Part shown: piece after piece, positions 50,331-59,076 of the stretch
Layout of the letters: every line of letters begins with the position of its first letter
How positions within the stretch are numbered: position 1 is the first letter of the stretch
NCBI GenBank assembly: GCA_043228905.1
Contig: JBHGNT010000009.1
Location: forward strand, 21,576,001-21,640,000
Direction: 5' to 3'
DNA length: 64,000 nucleotides
From: Azolla caroliniana
Taxonomy: Eukaryota; Polypodiophyta
The notes under the pieces: generated by a model
Database searches by the model: none
What the model saw: only the letters and a program-made list of their open reading frames with translations
What the model was told of the DNA's origin: nothing
Position numbers and translations under genes: made by a program

Positions 50331-51482
50331 CTATTTTGGCCGAACATATTCGTTTAACACATCCTCTAATTGGCTCAAGACATCAAATCTATTCTCATGG
50401 CATGGGTTATTAGGCTTAGTAATTAAGTTATTAGAAGTGATAGTGGAACTCGAGGTAAGGTTGTCATGTGCACTTACTTGGTAAACTTGACGTCTAGGTT
50501 TATGTGGACAATTCACAGCAATATGTCCTGCCCGGACCACCACAATAAAGGCATAGGCGATGCGCCCAACGTCGTTGTTTCTCAACATCTGATAAAGGCC
50601 CTCGACGTTGTGTTGACTCTATTTCCATCGGAGTGGGACCATCCCTCGTAACGGGTTTGGGAACTTGTGGCGGTGTTGCGACTATTGAAGCATACGTTTG
50701 TTCTGGTTGGCGGCGTAGCATTTGTTGACGTTCAAAACGTCGCTCAAATAAGCGATTATCACATCACACAACTCGACTAATGGCCTCTGTAAGAGACTTT
50801 GGATCTTCGTGGAAAGTAAGAAGAAGATCTTTGACATCGTTACGCAAACCCTGACGGAATTGATCCATTAAGGTTGCCTCATCCCAAGGGATGTCACATG
50901 CAAAGAGACGGAAATCTGTTGCGTAGGCTGAAGCGGGACAATCTCCTTGTCGGAGTCTTCGAATCTTGTTTATTGTCATTCTAGTGCTATCGGTGTCTCC
51001 AAAACTAGCTTGAAACTCTTTAACGAATGCCTCGAAATCCTCCAACAATGGTGATTTCTTCTCTAGAAGTGGTGCAAACCATGCTAATGTTGTACGTAAC
51101 CGCTTAACAAGGTTCCTATTAATCCCACACGAGCAGCATTAGTTGGGTACCGATTGGGATGTAACTGAATCACCAAACGGACTTGATTCAGGAAACCTGG
51201 AAACAAAGATTGGGTACCATCAAACTTGGCAGGGAGGCTAATCTTTGGTTCCCTTGGGGAGTTTTGAACCCCCACCGCTTGTTCTCGTAACGTTAATATA
51301 GTAGCCTTAAGTTGATGAACCCATTGTGATAACTCCTCATATTGATGAGCTTTCTCGGTACTCACTTGTTGTAAATCCCCAAGTAGTCTATGATTTTCTT
51401 GCTCTAATGCCACAAACTTAGTCGTGAGCATGTCGAGCTCAGAAAGGACATGCATATACTCTTGCTTGCTGACGGATTCCAT
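50331..51482 (-). pseudogene. Gypsy gag with zinc knuckle
   Basis: Starts at ATG 51482 (MESVSKQEYMHVLSELDM) with a coiled-coil N-terminus. Then come the capsid-like blocks PAKFDGTQSLFPGFLNQV, FVKEFQASFGDTDSTRMTIN and IRRLRQGDCPASAYATDFR, and a CCHC zinc knuckle split by a frameshift near 50540 (LCLYCGGPG in one frame, GHIAVNCPHKP in the next). A further frame change lies near 51050-51080. The architecture is like PEG10/sushi-type gag. Confidence 0.8.
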
Positions 51483-51554
51483 AACTGAGGGGGGAAAAGA
51501 AAGAAGGGAAATGAAGAAAGCTGGCTAGGGTTATTGGAAAATGAAACAGAAATT

Positions 51555-51564
51555 TTCGGTTCAA
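51555..51564 (-). promoter_or_regulatory. Putative self-priming primer-binding site
   Basis: On the element strand GTTTGAACCGAA starts directly after the 5' LTR end. TTGAACCGAA (51564 to 51555) is the exact reverse complement of TTCGGTTCAA within the LTR (51753 to 51744). There is no TGG start and no tRNA end that I recognise. Confidence 0.6.
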
Positions 51565-51566
51565 AC

Positions 51567-52032
51567 TGTCGAGACTCATGGGTAGGAGATAGAGTGAGAG
51601 CTAGAGCGATAGCAAAAGAGAGAGGGTGTGTGTGTATGCGTGAGAGAGAGAGAGAGTGTGAGAGATAAGACTTGGAATAGAAATGAGATTATATTATGAT
51701 GAAACAATATTACAATGAGTAGGCTAAGGGCTAAAGATTGGTGTTGAACCGAATGAGTTGAAATGAATGTATGGACACTTATTTATAGATCCTTATGGAG
51801 TATTCTAGAATGTTCTAGAATATTTTAGATTTTTATGATAACAAATATAATCATGAAATATTAAAGGATGTTCTAGAATAATCTAGAATGTTCTAGAATA
51901 TTCTAATATCTCGTAATAACTAAAAATATAATTATTATACTCACACAATATATATGTTATTACAATGGTTAAGGGTTCAACACATAGACCAAGAAGTCGT
52001 GGGTTCAATGCCAAAATGTTGTCTTCATGACA
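51567..52032 (-). repeat. 5' LTR of the full gypsy element
   Basis: 466 bp, starts TGTCATGAAGAC and ends CTCGACA on the element strand. Contains many TTCTAGAATA inverted words (a possible heat-shock-element-like array, nTTCnnGAAn), a TATA box and GA-rich end. Confidence 0.9.
51780..51787 (-). promoter_or_regulatory. LTR TATA box
   Basis: TATAAATA on the minus strand in context GGATCTATAAATAAGTG. It lies 34 bases upstream of the TTCGGTTCAA that complements the primer site, so that sequence should be at or near the transcript start. The box is conserved in the LTRs at 35115 and 46317. Confidence 0.7.
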
Positions 52033-53085
52033 ACATCCTCTCCCTTTCTTGAGCCAGTAAGCATCCACATGAGATGGAACTATCGTGTCCCTACAAGGAT
52101 TTGTATATAACAGTCTTAAATGTAAAATTTTATAACTAATGGAAGGAGTTTTGTTTTTGACAAAAACTAAAATTTGAATTAGGTGCTAGTAGCTATTGCA
52201 ATGTTGTTGCATTAGGACCCTCTACAAAAGTATTACACTATACTGAAATGTGGTGATTTAACTCCAACACAACCTTCTACTCATGTGGCCAACATTATCC
52301 ATCTCATAACCATATGTCTATACACATAAGGACCCTTTATAATGTTTACGATAGGATCCTACCATTATCTAGTTATAATATTAGCTTCTCCCAATGGGAA
52401 CCTTGCACCATTGAAGTGTAGCTCATATTATTGTGAATCGTGATATTACCTTCACGGAATGTTAGTGCGTGCACAATATTTTTTTCCAAATAAGAATATA
52501 CTCCATTAGTTAAAATATACACAAACTCGATCCCTTTCTCGAGTAGGCCGTGCCAAGACTATCCTATCCTACATAAGAGATCTCGCTTATTTATCTTACA
52601 CTTTCACATATGTCTCTAGTCATCCTTTCATACACATCACCTACATTCACTATCCCACATGCCATGTCTTTCATGCCCCTCGTTCAACTATTGGGAGGGG
52701 GGAACAACCATATGGGTACTTCATACTTCCATAGTATATCCATTCCATTTGTTGCAGCCATCGGTGTAGTACACCATCGCTTTCAAAAATTCAACCTCAT
52801 TAGTTCTGCAGCATCATCAATACCATCAATCCGCTCATATTGAGCTCTTAGTGTAGTTATTAATGTGTGCTAGATTAGCTTAATCGATTTAGCTGGAGGG
52901 TGTTTGTGTGCTGAAAATACCCTTGTACACCTTGTTGTCCATATACACCATATAGTAATGGGGGCAAGCAATGTCCAAAGATCTCCAAGTTTTTTATTCT
53001 ATGCACAAGTTGTAGGTACCATGTTGTCAGTGATCAGCCAAACAATGTCATTCTCCCCTCTGTACTGAGCATCGCATGTGCTATC
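52033..53085. other. Spacer with a repeat shared with 32190-32320
   Basis: Bases 52033-52170 repeat the 32190-32320 segment. A shorter 'ccctttctcgag' echo lies at 52530. No gene was seen; the last part may be the 3' UTR of the LINE that ends its frame at 53086. Confidence 0.45.
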
Positions 53086-54174
53086 CTATTTCACCACATC
53101 TTCCTCAAGACAAATCCAGCAAGCATGTCCCCAGTTGAGGGTGAGCAAACTAGAGGCATGGCAAACCAAACGTAGTGCCCTTCCCCATACAACCACTCCC
53201 TCGCGACATTCCCATAGACAATGGGAAATGCTTTCTATCTGTCCACATGCAATACATCTAGGGCCTACATTGGGGCCTTTATCCCACGTCCCTACCGGCA
53301 AGGCTCTATGTGCAATAAGCCATAAACACATCATTATCTTGCGGTCATATATGTCATGCCATATCATTTTCCAGAATTTATCTAGTCTCATTTCACTAAT
53401 GCCCTCCTGTATCCAAAATTTCTTTGCCGCAATCTTGTCGTGTTCTTGTTCTAGAATAATTTGCCTCCCAATCTTCATGTTATACCTAAAAAATTGAACC
53501 AGCTTTTCCCCATCAGTTCGTCCTTGAGTTCTCCAAAAATACATCGTTGGGTCCCATGATAACTGATCCAAATGCCCTTCTATAGGCCAACACATTGTCG
53601 TCGGTGTGATTTCCCTTGGCTTAGGGTCAATAATCATATTCTTGCCATTTTTTGCGATCAGCCTAATTGGCCTTTCTCTTTGAAAGGCGGGTTGCTCAAC
53701 TCTTACCATTCCATGCAATAGTTTGTAGTAGCATACCTCATTTGATTCTACTTTCATTCCCTTAATGCCAATTAAATAATTCTCAGCATCTATAAGTCCT
53801 GTCCACGCAATTTCAGAGGTTGTTACTTCTTCCTCTTGCAAGGTATTCCTGTAGCATGCAATGGCATCTGTAATTCTCTTGAGCATGCCTTTACCGGGCC
53901 TACTTATTCTCCATATTCTAGCCTTTTGAGTGCCCACCTCATTGGACAAAAACTTCTCCCACTCCACGAATGCATTCCCTTGGGCATTGATTAACTCAGC
54001 CCATTTGAAACTTGCTTTTTGTCCTATCATCAGCCCATCCACATCTCTAATCAATGGGTTCCACACAATTGGCATGTACATCCGTGCATATGCATCATTT
54101 CTCCACCTACATGTGATCCCCTTTCTAATTTCTTGCCATGCTTTCATAATTCCAATAACACAAAGACTCTGCAT
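53086..54174 (-). pseudogene. LINE ORF2 C-terminal part with zf-RVT
   Basis: 362-codon open frame after one in-frame stop at 54181-54183. The end contains KFWKMIWHDIYDRKIMMCLW, CIACGQIESISHCLWECRE and VVWGRALRLVCH, the CxxC...H...C zinc-binding RT-associated domain. The tail stops at 53086. Confidence 0.85.
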
Positions 54175-54180
54175 ACTTCC

Positions 54181-56343
54181 CTAATATTTGGGTCTCATTT
54201 TTGGCACAAAGCCCCAAAATGGGCTATTTGGCCAACATCCACCTTGTCTCGGCAACCACATCTTCCATCTACGTTTCCATAGAACTTTCCAAGGTGCCTC
54301 AGGAGGTTGTAGGCTCCTGACCACTAGTTTTCCTAGCAAGGCCTTTGTTTGCACCACGGGATCTATCAATCCCACCCCCCCTGCACTTTTCCTTCTTATA
54401 AGCATGGTCCAAGCAACCTTTGCATAGGCTTGTTTTTCCTTTGTGCCCCCCCATAAGTCATTTCTGATAATCCTTTTTATCAATTTCATCGACTTGGGCA
54501 CAATTATCCAGCATGCATCAGTATGCCATATAGTGGCCATTAGAATTTGATTTGCAATCACAATCTTGCCCGCAAAGGATAGTTTTCTTGCATTCCACCA
54601 TATTAGCTTTGCTTTTATTTTGTCCACTAGTAGATTGTAGTGTTTTGCTCGATTGATGTCCGTCCCAATTTTGAAGCCCAAGTATCTAGTAGCTTCTCCT
54701 TTCCTCAACCATCTAAAATTGGGGTTGGGGACCCAATTTAACATGGGCTTATTATTGTTCTAAATGCCCACTGATTTATTCCAATTTATTTTAGCATCTG
54801 ATCCCCTACAAAACTCATCAATTGCATTTTGCAATTTGCCCAAGTTGTGTGCATCACCTTTGACATAGGTCATTGTGTCATCAGCATATGTCGTATCGAG
54901 CACCATACCTTCATCATCGGGCAAGGTAAGGCCCTGTATTTGCCAAGATCTATCAGCAATTTGATAATGCAAAGCTTTTGCTGCAATGATGTATAAGTAC
55001 GGGGCCAATGGGCATCCTTGGCGTACCGAACGTAGCATCTTAAAACTCTTCCCCATACTTCCAGCCATTAACACCTGGCTAGATGCACCTAGCAATGGGC
55101 ACAGTTTGGTTTCTTGGCCTTGAAACCAAACCAAACCATTTATTTATATTAAAAACCAAAGCAAACTATTTAAAATTTATGAAGCCATTTAAACCAAACC
55201 GTTTATGAACAATTTAGAACCAAACCAAATCGGTTTATCATAAATCAAAACCAAACCAAACCTATAAACCTATAAACCTTCAAAACTTTTAAACCTTTAA
55301 ACCAAACCGCATAAGCCGTAACCGCTAAACCTTGAAATTCAAAACCAAACCGAACTGAAACCAAACCGGATCATAATATTTGAAACCAAACCAAACAGTT
55401 TATTTATCTTTGAACCAATAAACCGTTAAGCCATGGCTTAACGGTTCGGTTCAGTTTGAGCCAAAATTGTGCCCATTGCTAGATGCACCTCTGTAAAAGG
55501 CACCCATTCCAATGATCCATTGTTGTTCAAAGCCTAGAGTTGCCATCACTGATCCCATGAAATCCTATCATATGCTTTTTCGAAGTCAAGTAGCATTATT
55601 GTTAGGTCCGCTTCTTGCTCCTCCGCCCATGCTGAGTATTCCCTGAATGTTATCACATTGTCAACAATGCTCCATTTTTCCAGGAAGCCAGTTTGTGTTG
55701 TATGTATAATGTCCCCAAGTACCATTTTCAATCTCTTACTTACGACTTTGGCCAATATCTTATAAGCATTGGTGAGAATTGTCAATGGTCGCCAATTATC
55801 AAGTGTTGTTAGGTCTTTACCAACCTTGGGTATTAAATAAATCATGCCTCTACACATTGTTGTGGGCATTAATCCTTCTACCATAATGTATTGCATCCCT
55901 GCCAGCATGTCATCCTTAATTAGATCCCAGTATTTGATGTAAAAGTATATAGAAAGTCCATCAATACCTACACAACTTTGTTTGTTCATATCCCCAATAG
56001 CATCCCACAATTCATGCATACCTATAGGGGTATTTAGTTGGTCCATCATCTAAGTCGTAACTTTCCTTGGTATCCTATTTATTATATTTCTAAAGGCAAC
56101 CTGATCAGTCAGTTCCTCATTGCATACATTTAGTAGTTGAGTATAATAGCTTGTGGCTATTTCAAGCATTTCCTCTTTGCATGTGGTCATTGTGCCATCT
56201 GTCTTTTTTAAGCATGAAGGTTGAATCCCAGATCCTTTGCATTTAACAGCTTCAAAAAATCCTTTAGTAACCTGATTTCTTACCCTCATCCAACTTGCTG
56301 CCTTACTTCGATAGGCATAGGTACTCCTAAGTTTTTGGTACAT
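54181..56343 (-). pseudogene. LINE reverse transcriptase, interrupted by a MITE
   Basis: 56050-56343 and 55546-56049 give the fingers (CVGIDGLSIYFYIKYWDL, IPKVGKDLTTLDNWRPLTIL, LLDFEKAYDRISWD). 54760-55134 gives RQGCPLAPYLYIIAAKAL and the catalytic TYADDTMTYV. 54181-54744 gives RYLGFKIGTDI and the connection (GGVGLIDP). A frameshift lies near 55550, the MITE at 55090-55481 splits the palm, and stops separate further blocks. Confidence 0.9.
55090..55481. mobile_element. 392-bp hAT-type MITE in the LINE reverse transcriptase
   Basis: Terminal inverted repeats TAGCAATGGGCACA (55090-55103) and its exact complement at the right end. They are flanked by the perfect 8-bp duplication GATGCACC (55082-55089 and 55482-55489). 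The interior consists of AAACCAAACC and AACCGTTTA-type words. Removing it with one duplication joins the RT text on both sides in the same frame (GAFYRGA on one side, SSQVLMAGS on the other). Confidence 0.9.
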
Positions 56344-56412
56344 CTCTAATTTGCTTTTGGCCTCCTCTAGTCAAGCCTCAATCCATACATTATGTGGGTA
56401 TACTTCTCTTAG

Positions 56413-57426
56413 TCATTGCATAGAAGCGAGTGACCATTGCATTCTCTGCATTTTCTCCCTTATCTCTTTTCTAATTTCAATCGCTTTTTGTTGAAAATAC
56501 CCTGCACATGCCTCAAGTTTCCTAGCCAACCTATGAGCAGGGTCAAGGTACCTCCATTTGATATTAGACCATATTTTCTGTATATCATCAGTCCATTTAG
56601 TATCCATGACCAATTCCTTGCACACCTTCACATTATGTGGCTTGCATCGATTGTTTTCTTGTATGTGCAACAAAACCGGGGCATGATCAGAGAACATTGT
56701 ACCCGGACAAATAATGCATATGCCTTTCCTATCCATGAGTTGAGGGTCCAAATACCATCTGTCCAGCCTGGACATCGTCCTCCCATGCACGCTTCCTCCT
56801 ACTCTAGAGTATTGAAGAGATTTTTCTTTTTGCATTTGAAAGTTAGGTGCATTCCAATAGTCTATCACATTATATGCTAAACAAAACTTATCCGATGCAT
56901 ACTTCTCCGCCCCCTGCACCGTGCCATTTGCATTGCCTCTTCTATCTTCTAGATGCTCCACCATATTAAAGTCTCCTCCAATGATCCACAACTCAGCATC
57001 TGGTTTCTTGGCCACTAATTGCAACCAGAATTCTTGTCTTTCAGCAGCTAAATTTGGGGCATATATGTTCAGTATGCCCAAGTGCCCACAACTATGTTTT
57101 ATCCTTATGTAGACATCACAACCCTCTATTAAACTCCCCCTACCTGTACAATCAACAGTAAACTTAGCTTTCATAGCTATAAGTACTCCCCCATGAATTT
57201 GTCTATCCTCCGTAGCTGCTGACCATGTATTGGTCCAATTCCTAGGGCAAATGCTTCCAATTTTATTGATCTTATCCCCATCTAGATGATGCTCCTGCAC
57301 CAAGATAATATCAGGCACCATTACCTCAGTGCAACACTGAATTTCCGCAGCCAATACATTCTTTTTCATCTGGAATTGGGTGCCACCAATTCCTTGTATA
57401 TTCCAAGTTAGCAAGCTAAGATTCAT
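56413..57426 (-). CDS. LINE ORF2 start: APE-type endonuclease
   Basis: 337-codon open frame with the full set of endonuclease signatures: LLTWNIQGIGG (Asn), ILVQEHHLDGD (catalytic Glu), LGILNIYAPN, WIIGGDFNMVEHLEDR (Asp and Asn), TMSRLDRWYL and MFSDHAPVLLHI (Asp-His). The domain would nick target DNA for target-primed reverse transcription. Its ATG lies 5 bases after the ORF1 stop. Confidence 0.85.
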   Translation of the reverse strand: MNLSLLTWNIQGIGGTQFQMKKNVLAAEIQCCTEVMVPDIILVQEHHLDGDKINKIGSICPRNWTNTWSAATEDRQIHGGVLIAMKAKFTVDCTGRGSLIEGCDVYIRIKHSCGHLGILNIYAPNLAAERQEFWLQLVAKKPDAELWIIGGDFNMVEHLEDRRGNANGTVQGAEKYASDKFCLAYNVIDYWNAPNFQMQKEKSLQYSRVGGSVHGRTMSRLDRWYLDPQLMDRKGICIICPGTMFSDHAPVLLHIQENNRCKPHNVKVCKELVMDTKWTDDIQKIWSNIKWRYLDPAHRLARKLEACAGYFQQKAIEIRKEIREKMQRMQWSLASMQ

Positions 57427-57431
57427 ATAAC

Positions 57432-59076
57432 CTACACCTTCTGAGGCCCAACCAATTCATTTTCCGCTTCCAATATGGTAGCTAATATCCTATCTTGGAG
57501 ATTTTCCTCTTCCAACTGTGTCAGCATTTCAGGGATGTATACCATGAATTCCATGATCAGTTTAGGAAGCTTCCTAAATTTCACATTTATGTAGCATATG
57601 CCTTGTTCATTTGCCTTGCCCGAACTCCAGGTCAAGGCATCTTTCCATTGTCTTTTCATTTTCACCCCTATTGCGGTATCATATGATGAGTCTACATGAA
57701 CATCCATTTGTTGTTCCAAACATCCGAGTGCTTCTTCTCTACTATGTGGTTCCTTATTTCCCAAGGCCAGAATATAGGACAAACCAGCGATCCGTCCTTC
57801 ATCAATACATTTACCATATATATTGACTCTATACATGTTGTCCTTCTTCATCTCACTTCCACATATTTCCTTGAACTACTTTTTGCCTGTCAATTTCAGT
57901 TTGATCCGTTGTCCAATATTTGAGAGGGGGTTCGCCTTGTATTGAAGATTCCGGTTCACTCTTGGCCATTTACACATCCCTTTATTTTTTTCCATCCCTT
58001 TCACCTCCTCTTTTTTAGCAGGCATGTGCCTTTTCATTTTTGCTATCCCCTTAATATATTAGGTTGTCACCAATGACTTAGCTTGCTCTGTTAAGGGGCT
58101 TACGACCTTTCCTACATTTAATTCCCCTACCTCATCCATACTTTCATGAAGCATCTGGTCAATATCATCCCCTACCAAATTGTCTTCTTGGTGTAGTTTC
58201 TCCATATCATTAATTGCTTCCACATATTTGCTCTCATGAGTTGCCTTCGTTCTTGCTTCCCTTTCATTAGGTTTGTTTTCATTGTCCTCTAAGGTTAAGT
58301 GCGTATTTGTTTCTAAGTGGGAGCCATTCTTATCCGACCATGACTTTATGTTTGCCTTTATAGGTGTTATATTTCCATCCATCTTCATTCTTACTCATTC
58401 CATGGTTTATTAGTTGATTATTCTATTGCATCAGACTTGTTTTACTTTTCCGTCCTTGCTTCCCATAACCATGATGCATGTTCTCCTTTCCTCTAGGGCA
58501 TTCTAGGGCCCTATGCCCCATCTGTCTACATGCAAAGCATTACCTTGGGAGTCCCGCATACTCCACAGTTTGTGCATGGTCAAACATTTGTTTACTGCTC
58601 AACAACATCAATTGCGGTAAGGCCTTTCCATCCGAAACAATTAGTTTGATCCTCGGTGTTTCACTTATTCTCTCTGCAAGAGTTTTTTCCAAGCATTGAC
58701 CTCCCATACTTTTGCCAATGGCCGGGAGAAAGGACTCAAATTGCTTAGGTAAACCAGGGAAAAAGGTCGTTACCACTGTAGGATTGCCTATACAAGCATC
58801 AGCTTTACACATGTCAAAGTTTGCATCCCAATTTAATATATAGGCTCTCGCATTGTACCAAATCAATGGGCTGCTCTCGACAATTTTGCATATATTCGTT
58901 TCCGTTTCCAGCATCATTGTAACATGGCAGAACCCCTTTCCCATAAATGCAATGTCCTTCAATCTGCCAAGGTCTTCTTGTAGACAGCTTTGCAGCCAAT
59001 CAAGTGCGTGCACAATATTTGTGTTGGTGATGGAGGGAATTTTTGCCATATTAATGTTTCCATGGGTTTCTTGCAT
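57432..59076 (-). pseudogene. LINE ORF1 with CCHC zinc knuckle
   Basis: The N-terminal 178 codons (58540-59076) include FMGKGFCHVTMML and SPLIWYNARAYILNWDANFD, in the style of plant LINE ORF1 RNA-binding domains (DUF4283-like). A TAA stop at about 58538-58540 separates it from an in-frame zinc knuckle CFACRQMGHRALEC. Further fragments lie at 58059-58388 and 57432-57851 in other frames. At least one stop and frameshifts are present. Confidence 0.75.

Larger units (their letters stand above)
46317..52032 (-). mobile_element. Full-length Ty3/gypsy chromovirus, possible Tf1/sushi/Tcn1-like lineage
   Basis: LTRs at 46317-46772 (3') and 51567-52032 (5') are closely similar. The whole element is flanked by the 5-bp duplication ACATC (46312-46316 and 52033-52037). 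The internal order on the minus strand is gag, zinc knuckle, protease, RT, RNase H, integrase, chromodomain, polypurine tract (plus TTATCCCCC at 46773). Several frameshifts and stops break the polyprotein. The site inside the 5' LTR lacks a TGG primer sequence and instead complements the predicted mRNA 5' end. I infer a Tf1/sushi-type relationship from this and from the DSGANSCF protease. A phylogeny of RT would decide. Confidence 0.9.
53086..59076 (-). mobile_element. Near full-length L1-type LINE (ORF1 plus ORF2)
   Basis: The minus strand carries ORF1 (59076 to about 57432) and ORF2 (57426 to 53086). ORF2 has in order an APE-type endonuclease, reverse transcriptase, and a zf-RVT C-terminal domain. 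It is disrupted by stops, frameshifts and a hAT-type MITE at 55090-55481. The element's poly-A end and target duplication were not located. It belongs to the plant L1 type like the fragments at 15091 and 33354, but is a different copy and subfamily. Confidence 0.9.
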
